Position numbers and translations under genes: made by a program | Part shown: positions 29,797-40,587 of the stretch, in pieces | Layout: each line of letters starts with the position of its first letter | Numbering within the stretch: position 1 is the first letter of the stretch | Notes under the pieces: generated by a model | Databases searched by the model: none | What the model was told of the DNA's origin: nothing | Seen by the model: the letters and a program-made list of their open reading frames with translations, nothing else | NCBI GenBank assembly: GCA_014860115.1 | Contig: JACZKK010000039.1 | Coordinates: forward strand, 37,220-101,219 | Source of the DNA: Ignavibacteriaceae bacterium | GTDB taxonomy: Bacteria > Bacteroidota > Ignavibacteria > Ignavibacteriales > Ignavibacteriaceae | Direction: 5' to 3' | DNA length: 64,000 nucleotides

Positions 29797-30615
29797 ATGA
29801 CAAGAGAAAAAGTAAAGCAATTTGTAGAGAAGAGTTCAGCACAAAATTTCATAATCACTTTAATAATTATTAATTCTATAACGATTGGGATGGAAACTTC
29901 CAGCGCAATAATAAACTCGTTTGGAAGAACGCTTCTGCTTATTGATAAAATAATACTTGCAATCTTTGTGATTGAAATATTATTAAAGCTTTATGCTTAT
30001 GGATTCGGCTTCTTTAAAAGCGGCTGGAATGTTTTTGATTTCGCAATTGTTGGAATTGCTCTGCTGCCGGCTTCGGGGGTGCTTGCTGTTCTGCGTTCAC
30101 TTAGAATTTTCAGATCATTGCGATTAATTAAAAATTTACCGAGATTAAGATTCATAGTTGAATCTTTACTGCTTTCGCTTCCGAGTATCGGGTGGATTTT
30201 TGTTTTATTAACTCTTGTGTTCTACGTTTATTCGGTTATTGGAACAAAATTGTTCGGGTCATCTTATCCAGAGTTGTTTGGAACTATCTGGGCATCAATG
30301 TTTTCGCTTTTCCAAATCATGACCCTCGAAGGCTGGGCTGATATTGCCCGGACATTAATGGAGAGATCTCCTTTCTCCAATATTTATTTTATTTCTTTTA
30401 TACTCATTGCTTCATACACAACATTGAATATTTTTATTGCAATTGTAGTTAACACAATGTCCGAGATACAACAGAAAATCAGCGCTCAGGAAACCGGCAA
30501 AATAGAAGACATAATTCAGGACGAAAAAGAAGAGCTCAGAAACGATATTAGAAATCTGAAGGAACAAATCATTAAGATGGAAGAAAAGCTTTCGAAAAAA
30601 ATAAGTGCTTTGTAG
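29797..30615 (+). CDS. voltage-gated ion channel, bacterial Nav-like, one six-TM domain
   Basis: S4-like LAVLRSLRIFRSLRLIKNLPRLR; pore FQIMTLEGWADI; C-terminal coiled-coil. Confidence 0.9.
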   Translation: MTREKVKQFVEKSSAQNFIITLIIINSITIGMETSSAIINSFGRTLLLIDKIILAIFVIEILLKLYAYGFGFFKSGWNVFDFAIVGIALLPASGVLAVLRSLRIFRSLRLIKNLPRLRFIVESLLLSLPSIGWIFVLLTLVFYVYSVIGTKLFGSSYPELFGTIWASMFSLFQIMTLEGWADIARTLMERSPFSNIYFISFILIASYTTLNIFIAIVVNTMSEIQQKISAQETGKIEDIIQDEKEELRNDIRNLKEQIIKMEEKLSKKISAL

Positions 30616-30744
30616 TATTTACTTAATTTTTAAACTATTCCGTGGATTGTTATAATTATTTTCTACAGAATTGTTTGATTTCTAAATTTTATAAGGTAAA
30701 ATTCAATTATTGTTTATTTCTAATTAAACGGATAGAGGTATAAA

Positions 30745-31140
30745 ATGGACATTCTAAACACAATTCAATCAGCAACTGGCGGCGGAGATAAAAAAGATGA
30801 CCTTATGTCATCCGTAATGGGTTTGCTTGGCGGTACGAGCGGCTTGCAAAATCTTATTAGCCAGTTTGATGCAAAAGGACTTGGAGATGTTATTGGTTCC
30901 TGGGTTGGAACCGGGCAGAACAAATCCATCTCGGCAGATCAAATTCAAAATGTTCTCGATTCAGATGCTTTAAGTGGTATTGCATCCAAACTCGATTTAA
31001 ATGTTAATGATCTGTCTAGTCAGCTTTCAAATCTGTTGCCGAATGTTGTTGATAAACTTACTCCCGAAGGCAAAGTTCCCGAGGGTGATATTATGAGCCA
31101 GGCTTCTGATTTGCTTGGTGGGTTGTTCGGGAAAAAATAA
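30745..31140 (+). CDS. DUF937/YidB-like protein
   Basis: GLLGGTSGLQNLISQFDAKGLGDVIGSWVGTGQNKSISADQIQNVL. Confidence 0.8.
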   Translation: MDILNTIQSATGGGDKKDDLMSSVMGLLGGTSGLQNLISQFDAKGLGDVIGSWVGTGQNKSISADQIQNVLDSDALSGIASKLDLNVNDLSSQLSNLLPNVVDKLTPEGKVPEGDIMSQASDLLGGLFGKK

Positions 31141-31167
31141 TTGAATTGAAAAAATCTGGTGGTTAAG

Positions 31168-31191
31168 CCACGGTAGAAATACTGCGGTTTT
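31168..31191 (+). terminator. terminator-like hairpin
   Basis: ccacggta-gaaa-tactgcgg followed by tttt. Confidence 0.4.
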
Positions 31192-31356
31192 ATATTGACA
31201 CCCATTTGTAAATCCACAAGTCGTTTAATATTGTTTCTTAGCTTCTTACTTTCATACAAAACAAAAAACATATAACTTTGGATTATTATAAAAAGCAATA
31301 TTACAATCGCCTCATATTATATCTTTCTTGAACTATGCTAAGAATGGGATTCTTTC

Positions 31357-32073
31357 TTGACTACTAATATTTCTTATGGACATTCAGATGATGTCTGGCA
31401 GGGATTATTCGAGACTCTACTAGCAGACCTAATTGAAAAGTATAAAATAAAGCGAGTCTGCGATATCGGTGGGGGAGCTAACCCCGTAATAAATATTGAG
31501 TTTATTGAATCAAACGGTTTGGATTATTCAATATTGGACATTTCAGAACCTGAACTGCTTAAAGCACCATCAAATTACAATAAAATATTGGCCGATATTG
31601 CTACGCCGACTTTTTCTATAAACAAAAAATTCGATCTGGTTTTCAGCAAGTTTCTAGCAGAGCATATAACCGATGCAAAACAGTTTCATAAGAATATATT
31701 AAGTTGTTTAGACGAGAGTGGATTGGCGGTACATTTTTTCCCCACGTTCTACACCATTCCTTTTTTAGTTAATTTCCTTGTTCCCGACAAATTAGCTAAA
31801 GCACTATTAAATATTTTTCATCCCAGAGATATGTACCAGCGAAATAAATTTCCCGCTTATTATCGTTGGTGTCGAGGTCCTACTAGAAGACAGATACAAA
31901 AATTTACCGATCTTGGTTATGAAATCATTGGCTACAGAGGATTTTTTGGTCATGGATACTACAATAAAATTAAACCGTTACAGAAACTACATGAGCTCAA
32001 GACCAACTACCTTTTGAACCATCCAAATCCTAATCTTACTAATTTTGCATATGTTATTCTAAAGAAAAGGTAG
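31357..32073 (+). CDS. class I SAM-dependent methyltransferase
   Basis: KRVCDIGGGANPVINIEFIESNGLDYSILDIS ... DLVFSKFLAEHI. Confidence 0.75.
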   Translation: MTTNISYGHSDDVWQGLFETLLADLIEKYKIKRVCDIGGGANPVINIEFIESNGLDYSILDISEPELLKAPSNYNKILADIATPTFSINKKFDLVFSKFLAEHITDAKQFHKNILSCLDESGLAVHFFPTFYTIPFLVNFLVPDKLAKALLNIFHPRDMYQRNKFPAYYRWCRGPTRRQIQKFTDLGYEIIGYRGFFGHGYYNKIKPLQKLHELKTNYLLNHPNPNLTNFAYVILKKR

Positions 32074-32115
32074 TCGTTCACCATCCCCGAGATATGCCGA
32101 AAGGATGTGGTGACC

Positions 32116-33030
32116 TTAGCTCACAATCTCTTTCACAGCTTTTTCGGGTATTGTTGCTGTAAAATTAAACCTCTTGTTAAACTTACTGCTGTTGAAGAAA
32201 TAATCCTGCTTGAACTGGTAACCAACATCCTGCAACTCTTTAAGTATTGGAACAAATATCCCAAATACATTTATCATCCAATCGGGCATCGTTTTGATTT
32301 TTTTTTGCTTGTTCATTGCATTCATCATCAGCTCAATCCACTGTCTGTTGGTTAGTTTTTGATTTGTTGTGGGTAAATGCCAGACCTGATTATAAGCATC
32401 ATTGGTGTTTCCAAGGAGCGTCACAGATTTTCCGATATCCTCGCTGTAAATAAAACTGTGGAGTACGTCCAGTTTTCCAAGCCACTGAGGATTTTTATTT
32501 TTTAAGAGATTCAGATACACGGTCTGATACAACATACTGCCCGTTACTCCCGGCCCGTAAAAATCAGGTGCTCGTGCAATGATAGCTTCGATTTTATTTT
32601 TCTCTACAGCATCCATCAACATTTTGGCAACCGTTGCTCTAACTTTTCCTTTTTCGGAAACCGGATTCATCGGAGTTTCTTCGGTCATATTTGAAAGATA
32701 CTTCGGATCGTACATATAGACATTATCAATAAAAACAATTTTTGATTTGTGTCCTGAGCAGGAAGCAATAAGATTATTCATAAACATGGGCCACAACTCT
32801 CTCCACGCTTTTAGTTTATATTCAAAAGCAATTGTAACATAGACAATATCAGAGCCCTTTACTGCATTATCAAGTTGTTTCGGATCAGTTAGGTCTGCTT
32901 TCATCAGTTGATCTGATTCGTTAGCCTTTTTGGGGTTGCGGCTAACAACGCGAATATCTTTTGTATAATTAGATAATTCTCTTGTTATCTCTGTCCCCGC
33001 ACCACCGCCGGCGCCAAGTATTGTCTGCAT
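32116..33030 (-). CDS. NAD(P)-binding SDR/NmrA-like protein
   Basis: GAGGGAGTEITRELSNYTKDIRVVSRNP; IVFIDNVYMYDP. Confidence 0.85.
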   Translation of the reverse strand: MQTILGAGGGAGTEITRELSNYTKDIRVVSRNPKKANESDQLMKADLTDPKQLDNAVKGSDIVYVTIAFEYKLKAWRELWPMFMNNLIASCSGHKSKIVFIDNVYMYDPKYLSNMTEETPMNPVSEKGKVRATVAKMLMDAVEKNKIEAIIARAPDFYGPGVTGSMLYQTVYLNLLKNKNPQWLGKLDVLHSFIYSEDIGKSVTLLGNTNDAYNQVWHLPTTNQKLTNRQWIELMMNAMNKQKKIKTMPDWMINVFGIFVPILKELQDVGYQFKQDYFFNSSKFNKRFNFTATIPEKAVKEIVS

Positions 33031-33179
33031 AATTTCCTTTCACTATTAAATCAAAATATTTTCTATTAAAAAATAAAGAATTTAAGCTTGTTCTTCTTCT
33101 TAAATGTTGCTTTTAATGACTTTCTGATTGCATCTTGTGAATAGAAAAGAAAAGTTTTTGTTTTTAAACCAATTAATAG

Positions 33180-34196
33180 ATGACTTTCATTCCATCTTAT
33201 AAAAAATTTTCTAAAGAAGAGTTTGCTCGGCGGTTAACTCGTGCAGATGAAATTATGAAAAACTGCACAAGCTGTCCACGAAATTGTCTCGTAGATAGAA
33301 CCAGCGAAGAACTCGGAACTTGCCAAAGCAGAGATTTGCCAATTGTTTCTTCATACACTCCACACTTTGGGGAAGAACCGGTTCTTTCTGGAACTAGGGG
33401 TGCTGGAAATATTTTCTTCGGCAACTGTAATTTGAGATGCGACTACTGCCAGAATTTTGTAATCAGTCAAAACCCAAAAGCGGAAATCAAAAATGAGGTT
33501 TCAATTGAAAGACTTGCTGAGATTATGCTTGAACTTCAGAACAAAATTTGCCACAATATCGGCCTGGTTTCGCCAACTCATTTTGCAGCACCAATTCTCA
33601 AATCAATCAAGATCGCTTCTGATAAAGGATTAAATCTCCCCATCATTTATAACACAAACGGTTATGATTCGGTTGAAGTATTAAAACTTTACAGAGATGT
33701 AATTGATATCTTTCTTCCTGATTTCAAGTATGGGAACAACGAATACGGGAGAAGATATTCAAAGGCGACGGATTATTTTGATAAAGCAAAGCTTGCAATA
33801 ACAGAAATGTACGAGCAGGTTGGAAGCGAGCTTGTTTATGAAAACGGAGTTGTTGTAAGAGGATTAATCATTCGACATCTAGTTTTACCAAATGGTCTGG
33901 CAGAATCAGAAGAAGTATTTAAATTCATCGCTGAACTGGATACTAAAATTCATATTTCATTAATGGCTCAGTACTTTCCTGCTAATCGTGCAGAAAGGAA
34001 TATACTTTTAAACAGAGCGGTAAGACATTCAGAGTTTGAACGCGTAACAGAATTGCTAGATAAATATGGCCTGGAAAACGGCTGGGTGCAGGAAATAGAA
34101 AGTCACGATTTTTACCGTCCAAATTTTGATAAAAACAGAGAAGATCCGTTCGGTAATAAAAAGCTTTTTGAGACTACAGATTTAAAAATCTCCTGA
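33180..34196 (+). CDS. radical SAM protein, PflX/COG1313-like
   Basis: CTSCPRNCLVDR...GTCQ; GNIFFGNCNLRCDYCQNFVISQ. Confidence 0.9.
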   Translation: MTFIPSYKKFSKEEFARRLTRADEIMKNCTSCPRNCLVDRTSEELGTCQSRDLPIVSSYTPHFGEEPVLSGTRGAGNIFFGNCNLRCDYCQNFVISQNPKAEIKNEVSIERLAEIMLELQNKICHNIGLVSPTHFAAPILKSIKIASDKGLNLPIIYNTNGYDSVEVLKLYRDVIDIFLPDFKYGNNEYGRRYSKATDYFDKAKLAITEMYEQVGSELVYENGVVVRGLIIRHLVLPNGLAESEEVFKFIAELDTKIHISLMAQYFPANRAERNILLNRAVRHSEFERVTELLDKYGLENGWVQEIESHDFYRPNFDKNREDPFGNKKLFETTDLKIS

Positions 34197-34218
34197 TAGA
34201 TATCTATCCGGCTTTAAC

Positions 34219-34647
34219 CTAAAGATATTCTACTATCAATCCTTCATGCACTAGGGTAAGTGATTCAATTATCACATCACTTGAATGGGCATTCAACGCT
34301 GAGTACTCTAGTTTGGATGGAAAAGAATTTCGAAGCTTCCAGACTACAACGGGTTCATGGCTTTCATTAAGAAGTGAAATTATAACATCGCGTCTTTCAA
34401 CCTGATTAAATGTTGCGGTGCTTATCCACTTGTAAAAATCATCATCGTTCTTAACAACCCCCCTTTTCAATATAACATCTGAAAACTTCTTCAGTCCGGG
34501 CATTTTTCTAACTGAACTCTCGGGTGAAGAACCTTCCCGATAGTCAACAACGTCAAGTTCAATTGAAAGACCGCTAACTTCCATAAATCCAACATTATTA
34601 CCACCCCATTCAACACGAAAATGATTTTTAGTGTGCGGATAATTCAT
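34219..34647 (-). CDS. phage tail/contractile injection system tube protein (gp19-like)
   Basis: YPHTKNHFRVEWGGNNVGFMEVSGLSIELDVVDYREGSSPESSVRKMPGLKKFSDVILKRGVVKNDDDFYKWIS; SD ggagg before ATG 34647. Confidence 0.88.
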   Translation of the reverse strand: MNYPHTKNHFRVEWGGNNVGFMEVSGLSIELDVVDYREGSSPESSVRKMPGLKKFSDVILKRGVVKNDDDFYKWISTATFNQVERRDVIISLLNESHEPVVVWKLRNSFPSKLEYSALNAHSSDVIIESLTLVHEGLIVEYL

Positions 34648-34709
34648 AAACAACCTCCATAAAAATTTAAATTGTAAACAGCCTTTTTTGGACGAACTCA
34701 TTCTTTAAA

Positions 34710-35996
34710 TCAGTATTTCTTCGGTGCAAGAAACTTATTATACAATATCAACCCGATAATCGTAACCACACCAATCATCGAGAATATAATCCACAAGGTG
34801 CTTGGCTGGTTGAGATTATCAACAAAATGCACATAAAGATTCGCACCGAGAATACCACCGATGAAGCTTCCAAGTACACCGTACAGAAATGCGTAGCCGA
34901 GATAAAGCGCTTTTTTATCTTCGGGTGCGATTAGTCCAACGTAGCTGATAAACTTTGGATGTGCTGTCATCTCGCCTATCGAGAATATTACTATGCCAAG
35001 CATGAAAACCCAGATGTTTGTATTGATGGCAAGAATGGCCATTCCAATGGTGCCCATGGCTATGCCGGCAATCATTGTCGGAAGAGCTTTCGTATGTTTA
35101 ACAATGTTTGAAACAACTATCTGCAGTAAAATAATTGTTCCTGCATTAATGACGGTAACATGCTCAATATCGAATTTCCAGTTAAGACTAATTCCCACAG
35201 AATTGAAAATGCCATTAACAAAATTGTTAACAGATGTTGCATCTACATATGCCTGCACATACCAGAGCACAGAATCAAACATCTGAAAATATAGTATCCA
35301 GAATCCGGAATAGATTACAATTAACCCGATGAATCGAACATCAGTTAAAACCATCACTGCCCCCTTAAGAACTTCGTAGATAGTTTTTGTGTTTTCCGGT
35401 TTCTTGGGTTCTTTGTAGATAAGTAAAGTTGGAATTAACATAGCTGCTGTTCCTATTGCCGATGCCATCATAACATACTGCCAGCCAAAGTTACTTTTAA
35501 TGTAGGGAACAAGTATCAGCGGAAATAAAAATGCACCAAGATTTATTGACCAATAAAAAATTCCGAAACCAAGTGTACTGTTACTTTCGTTAGTTTCTCT
35601 TGCAATTGTTCCGGAGATCATCGGTTTAAATGCACCGGCACCAACAGCCATAATTATTAAGCTTGCAAATACCATCGCATATTCTGTGGTCTGGCTTGTT
35701 AAAAAATATCCCAATCCTAAAAAGATGAATGCAAAGATTAATGTTTTTCTGTAGCCAAACCTTTCGCCGATTGCGCCAGATAAAATCGGAAGAATATATA
35801 GCAGCGGCTGAATAGTGCTTTTAATTACACCGACACTTTCTTTTGTGAAGTTAAGCTGGTCTGTCATATAAACAGAAAGGATACTCATCATTCCGTAGTA
35901 TGAGCCGCGCTCAAAAAATTCCATTAAAATTACTATCCAGTAATTTTTTGAAAAAGAAGATATGCCTGGTTTTTTATCGGGAGTGTTTTCTGACAT
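34710..35996 (-). CDS. POT/MFS peptide transporter-like protein
   Basis: FSKNYWIVILMEFFERGSYYGMMSILSVYMTDQL ... SIGEMTAHPKFISYVGLIAPEDKKALYLGYAFL. Confidence 0.85.
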   Translation of the reverse strand: MSENTPDKKPGISSFSKNYWIVILMEFFERGSYYGMMSILSVYMTDQLNFTKESVGVIKSTIQPLLYILPILSGAIGERFGYRKTLIFAFIFLGLGYFLTSQTTEYAMVFASLIIMAVGAGAFKPMISGTIARETNESNSTLGFGIFYWSINLGAFLFPLILVPYIKSNFGWQYVMMASAIGTAAMLIPTLLIYKEPKKPENTKTIYEVLKGAVMVLTDVRFIGLIVIYSGFWILYFQMFDSVLWYVQAYVDATSVNNFVNGIFNSVGISLNWKFDIEHVTVINAGTIILLQIVVSNIVKHTKALPTMIAGIAMGTIGMAILAINTNIWVFMLGIVIFSIGEMTAHPKFISYVGLIAPEDKKALYLGYAFLYGVLGSFIGGILGANLYVHFVDNLNQPSTLWIIFSMIGVVTIIGLILYNKFLAPKKY

Positions 35997-36160
35997 AAGG
36001 GTGTTCCCTGCTTTAAATTGGAAGATTTTTTAAGGGCAAAGTTAGATGAGGAAGGTGATTTTGCCAAAAAGAACTGATTGTAATAATTTTATCGAGTAAA
36101 ATCTAACGGTTTTGATGCTTCGTAATTCAAATTAGATAAAAAACACTTTTTAAAATTGTT

Positions 36161-36622
36161 ATGATCTTTTATGGAATAGATAATCAAACAGTTGAATTCA
36201 GAATAACTAATTACCAGTTCGCCAAAAACGACGAAGGAGATTGGGATAGTAACTGGTTAAACATTTATCTGAAAGTTGATAGTAAATTGGGAAAGTGGCA
36301 AACAATTGATCCATCTTTGACAACCTGGGAGTTTAAAGAATTAATAGACTGGTTTAATCAAGTTTCAGAGAATTCAGATCACCTCGGTTATACTGTTTTA
36401 ACTTTTACCGAACCCAATTTATCATTTGAATATATTCAGAGATTGGCCTCTGGAGAGAAAGTTATAAGCATTAGGTTTAATTTGGAATCACGACCAAAAT
36501 CAGCGACTGATGATTCGGCCTATTTTGTAGATATTCATACTAACAACCAGGAATTACGCAGAATTATTGAGACTCTGGATTCTGAATTACAAAAGTTTCC
36601 TGAAAGAAAATCCAAGAGATAA
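36161..36622 (+). CDS. WapI-like immunity-family protein
   Basis: EFRITNYQFAKNDEGDWDSNWLNIYLKVDSKLGKWQTIDPSLTTWEFKELIDWF. Confidence 0.55.
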   Translation: MIFYGIDNQTVEFRITNYQFAKNDEGDWDSNWLNIYLKVDSKLGKWQTIDPSLTTWEFKELIDWFNQVSENSDHLGYTVLTFTEPNLSFEYIQRLASGEKVISIRFNLESRPKSATDDSAYFVDIHTNNQELRRIIETLDSELQKFPERKSKR

Positions 36623-36655
36623 ATCAACAAAACAGGTGTTGAAAACTATTTTTGT

Positions 36656-39600
36656 CTAATAATTTATAATTGGACTCAGCCATTTTTCAATTTCTTCAAT
36701 ACTCATTCCCTTTCGGCGATGATAATCGAGAACCTGGTCTTTACCGATTTTTCCAACAGTAAAATATTTCGCTTCGGGATGAGAGAAATACAACCCGCTT
36801 ACACTTGCAGCGGGGTACATTGCCAAGCTTTCGGTAAGCACTATTCCGGCATTCTTTTCAACATCAAGCAAAGAAAAGATAATTGGTTTTTCGGTATGGT
36901 CTGGCTGGGCAGGATACCCCGGCGCCGGACGAATTCCGATATATCTTTCTTTTACAAGGTCCTCATTAGAAAATTTTTCGTCTGAAGCATATCCCCAATA
37001 GTCTTTTCTTACAAGCTCGTGGAGATGTTCGGCAAATGCTTCGGCAAGCCGGTCTGCAAGGGCTTTAATCATTATGCTGTTATAATCGTCGTGTTCTTTT
37101 TCGAATTTCTCAACCAGCTTTTCAATTCCAACTCCCGCAGTAACGGCAAACATTCCGATATAATCTTCAATTCCAGATTCTTTTGGTGCAATAAAATCAG
37201 CAAGTGCAATGTTTGGTTCGCCGGAAGATTTTTCCATTTGCTGTCTTATCGTGTGAAGGACTCTTTTTACTCCACTTCTTGATTCATCAGAATAAACTTC
37301 TATATCATCAACTCCCACTGAGTTTGCGGGAAATAAACCAACAACTCCATTTGCTGTTAGAAGCTTTTCACTTATTACTTTGTCGAGCAGCTTGTTGGCA
37401 TCATCAAAAAGTTTTTTTGCTTCTGTTCCAACCGATTTATCTTCGAAAATAGCCGGATATTTCCCTTTCAATTCCCATGTCATGAAGAATGGTGTCCAGT
37501 CAATGTAATATCTTAAAGTAGAAAGAGAATAATTATTTAGTACTATGACGCCTGGTTTGTTGGGTTTTTTAATCTTCGCTTTTGTCCAATCAATCTTTAA
37601 GCGATTGTGTCTTGCGTTCTGGAGTGAAATAAAACTCTTGTCAGATTTTTTCTTTTCATAATCTTCTTTCAATTGCGAATACTCGTTTTTGAATGATTGG
37701 ATATATTTTCTTCTCTCTTCTTTGTTTTCATTCAGCAGATTAGAAACCACCGGAACACTGCGGGAAGCATCAAGCACATGAATAACTGCCCCGCTGTAGT
37801 TTGGTGAAATCTTAACTGCGGTATGAACCCGGGACGTTGTGGCTCCGCCAATAAGCAATGGAAGATTCATTCCTCTTCTTTCCATTTCTTTTGCAACATG
37901 CACCATTTCATCAAGAGAAGGAGTAATTAATCCGCTAAGTCCAATTACATCAGCTTTTTCATCGATTGCTGTCTGAAGAATTTTTTCCGTGTGTACCATA
38001 ACGCCAAGATCAATTACATTATAATTATTGCAGCCAAGAACAACCCCAACAATATTTTTCCCTATGTCGTGGACGTCTCCTTTAACAGTCGCCACCAAAA
38101 CTTTTCCGCGCTCACGCGTGTCTTGATTTTTTTCTTTCTCCGTCTCAATATATGGAATTAGGATTGCCACGGCTTTCTTCATTACTCTAGCACTTTTAAC
38201 AACCTGCGGCAGAAACATTTTTCCAGCACCGAAAAGGTCGCCGACAACATTCATTCCTGCCATTAACGGACCTTCTATTACCTCGATAGGTTGGGAGAAT
38301 TTCAATCTTGCTTCTTCCACGTCTTCATCGATGAAATCAACAATTCCTTTAATAAGCGCGTGCTTCAATCTTTCCTCAACTGGAAGTATGCGCCACTCGT
38401 CTTTCTTTTCATCTACTTTGCTTTTTTTCTTAATCGACTCAGCAAATTCGATTAGTCGTTCAGTTGAATCAGGTTTTCTATTGAGAATAACTTCTTCGAC
38501 TTTCTCAAGTAGTTCTTTCGGGATTTCCTCATAAACTTCAAGCTGGCCAGCATTAACAATTCCCATATCCATTCCGGCTTTTATGGCATGAAACAGGAAT
38601 GCAGAATGCATTGCTTCACGAACAACCTCATTTCCACGGAAAGAAAATGAAAGATTACTCACGCCGCCGCTTACTTTTGCAAGTGGAAGATTTTGTTTTA
38701 TCCACCTCGTTGCTTCTAGATAATCTACTGCGTAGTTGTTGTGTTCTTCAATACCTGTTGCGATCGCAAGAATATTCGGATCAAAAATTATATCCTGGGG
38801 CGGAAATCCAATTTCCTTTGTCAGGATATCATAAGCTCGTTTACAAATTTCTATTCTTCTTTCAAATGTGTCTGCTTGTCCTTTTTCATCGAATGCCATC
38901 ACAATTACTGCGGCACCGTAGCTTAAAACTTTTCTTGCGTGTTCTTTGAAAACTTCTTCACCTTCTTTCATAGAAATAGAATTTACTATTCCTTTTCCCT
39001 GTAAACATTTTAATCCTGCTTCAATAACCGACCACTTAGATGAGTCAACCATTATCGGAAGTTTAGCAATGTCGGGTTCTGCCTCCAGAAGATTTAGAAA
39101 CTTTGTCATCGCAGTTTCTGAATCAAGCATACCTTCGTCCATATTTATATCAAGAACCTGTGCGCCGCCTTCAACCTGATCAAGCGCAACAGATAGTGCC
39201 TCATCATAATTGTTGTCTTTTATCAGGCGTGCAAACTTTTTAGAACCTGTTACGTTTGTTCTCTCACCAATGTTCATAAAATTCGAATCGGGACGAAGAA
39301 CCACCGGCTCAAGTCCACTCAATCTTAAATACGGTTCCTGCTTTTTAGGAATACGTGGTTTGTGCTTTTTTACAAGTTCACTAATTGCTTTTATATGTTC
39401 GGGGGTTGTACCGCAGCAGCCACCCACAATATTCACAAATCCACTGGCGAGAAAATCCTCAAGTACGCTTGCCATTGTTTGCGGAGTTTCGTCATAGCCA
39501 CCCATTTCATTAGGCAAACCGGCGTTTGGATAAACAGAAATGAATTTGTCAGAAACATTCGATATGTCTTCTACAAAGGGACGCATTTGTTTTGCGCCAA

Positions 39601-40369
39601 GAGCACAGTTAAGTCCTACGCTGACAAGATTTTTTGTGTGCGAAACGGAAATATTAAAAGCTTCAACTGTTTGCCCGGATAATGTTCTTCCGCTTTGGTC
39701 AACTATAGTTCCCGATATCATTATAGGGAGTTTTATTCTCTTTTCGTCGAGAGACTTCTGAACCGCTATAATAGCGGCTTTAGCATTTAGTGTGTCAAAA
39801 ATTGTTTCAATCAGAATTATATCAACGCCGCCATCAACTAATCCTCGGGTCTGCTCGTAGTACGCGTTTACCATTTCATCAAAAGTGACTGCTCGGTAGC
39901 CCGGATCGTTTACATTTGGAGAAAGTGAGAGCGTTTTGTTTGTTGGTCCCAAAGCACCTGCAACAAATCGCGGTGTTGAATTGTCTTTTTTACGCGCCTT
40001 GCTATCAGGCTGGTTGAATTCGTTAGCAATTTCTTTTGCAATCTTTGCTGCTTCAAAATTTATTTCGTAAGCAAGATGCTCTGTATGATAATCTGCCTGC
40101 GAGATTGGTGTTCCGTTAAAAGTATTTGTTTCAACAATATCGGCACCAGCCTCAAAGTATGTACGATGAATTGATTTAATAATATCCGGCCGAGTAATTG
40201 AAAGAAGATCGTTGTTCCCTTTTAAATCATACGGATGATCTTTAAATCGCTCACCGCGAAAATCCTTTTCCGTTAATCGGTGGCGTTGTATCATTGTGCC
40301 CATTGCACCATCAATCACAAGAATTCTTTCCGCTAATATTTTTTTGAACGCTTCAACTGTTAGTTTCAT
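36656..40369 (-). CDS. metH: cobalamin-dependent methionine synthase
   Basis: [80 protein letters not shown]. Confidence 0.97.
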   Translation of the reverse strand: MKLTVEAFKKILAERILVIDGAMGTMIQRHRLTEKDFRGERFKDHPYDLKGNNDLLSITRPDIIKSIHRTYFEAGADIVETNTFNGTPISQADYHTEHLAYEINFEAAKIAKEIANEFNQPDSKARKKDNSTPRFVAGALGPTNKTLSLSPNVNDPGYRAVTFDEMVNAYYEQTRGLVDGGVDIILIETIFDTLNAKAAIIAVQKSLDEKRIKLPIMISGTIVDQSGRTLSGQTVEAFNISVSHTKNLVSVGLNCALGAKQMRPFVEDISNVSDKFISVYPNAGLPNEMGGYDETPQTMASVLEDFLASGFVNIVGGCCGTTPEHIKAISELVKKHKPRIPKKQEPYLRLSGLEPVVLRPDSNFMNIGERTNVTGSKKFARLIKDNNYDEALSVALDQVEGGAQVLDINMDEGMLDSETAMTKFLNLLEAEPDIAKLPIMVDSSKWSVIEAGLKCLQGKGIVNSISMKEGEEVFKEHARKVLSYGAAVIVMAFDEKGQADTFERRIEICKRAYDILTKEIGFPPQDIIFDPNILAIATGIEEHNNYAVDYLEATRWIKQNLPLAKVSGGVSNLSFSFRGNEVVREAMHSAFLFHAIKAGMDMGIVNAGQLEVYEEIPKELLEKVEEVILNRKPDSTERLIEFAESIKKKSKVDEKKDEWRILPVEERLKHALIKGIVDFIDEDVEEARLKFSQPIEVIEGPLMAGMNVVGDLFGAGKMFLPQVVKSARVMKKAVAILIPYIETEKEKNQDTRERGKVLVATVKGDVHDIGKNIVGVVLGCNNYNVIDLGVMVHTEKILQTAIDEKADVIGLSGLITPSLDEMVHVAKEMERRGMNLPLLIGGATTSRVHTAVKISPNYSGAVIHVLDASRSVPVVSNLLNENKEERRKYIQSFKNEYSQLKEDYEKKKSDKSFISLQNARHNRLKIDWTKAKIKKPNKPGVIVLNNYSLSTLRYYIDWTPFFMTWELKGKYPAIFEDKSVGTEAKKLFDDANKLLDKVISEKLLTANGVVGLFPANSVGVDDIEVYSDESRSGVKRVLHTIRQQMEKSSGEPNIALADFIAPKESGIEDYIGMFAVTAGVGIEKLVEKFEKEHDDYNSIMIKALADRLAEAFAEHLHELVRKDYWGYASDEKFSNEDLVKERYIGIRPAPGYPAQPDHTEKPIIFSLLDVEKNAGIVLTESLAMYPAASVSGLYFSHPEAKYFTVGKIGKDQVLDYHRRKGMSIEEIEKWLSPIINY

Positions 40370-40423
40370 TTATTAATCTGCCGAACTCGTTTCAGCATCT
40401 CCTTTTATGATAAGTTTAAAACA

Positions 40424-40453
40424 AAAAACCTCTTCGGATGATATGAAGAGGTG
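40424..40453 (-). terminator. riboswitch-associated intrinsic terminator
   Basis: minus strand CACCTCTTC-atatcatcc-GAAGAGGTTTTTTG, between SAM aptamer and metH. Confidence 0.85.
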
Positions 40454-40471
40454 TATAAAACTAATCTTCAT

Positions 40472-40587
40472 CTCATCTTCCCCTCCCGATAAATCGGGAA
40501 GGCAGGATTTAGCACCCGACATCCGGCAATTGCCGGACCGGCTGCTACGGCATCAACGGGCCTGTTCCCTACGCCGTTCTTGATAAG
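40472..40587 (-). ncRNA. SAM-I (S-box) riboswitch aptamer upstream of metH
   Basis: minus strand CTTATCAAGAACGGCGTAGGGAACAGGCCCGTTGATGCCGTAGCAGCC...GGGTGCTAAATCCTGCC...GATGAG; P1 pairing CTTATC/GATGAG; followed by terminator. Confidence 0.88.

Noticed and set aside
34219-34647. prophage remnant
   Set aside because: only one tail-tube gene; no integrase, capsid, terminase or attachment-site duplication seen nearby
36719-39761. series of plus-strand ORFs across metH
   Set aside because: all antisense to metH, which has continuous conserved domains
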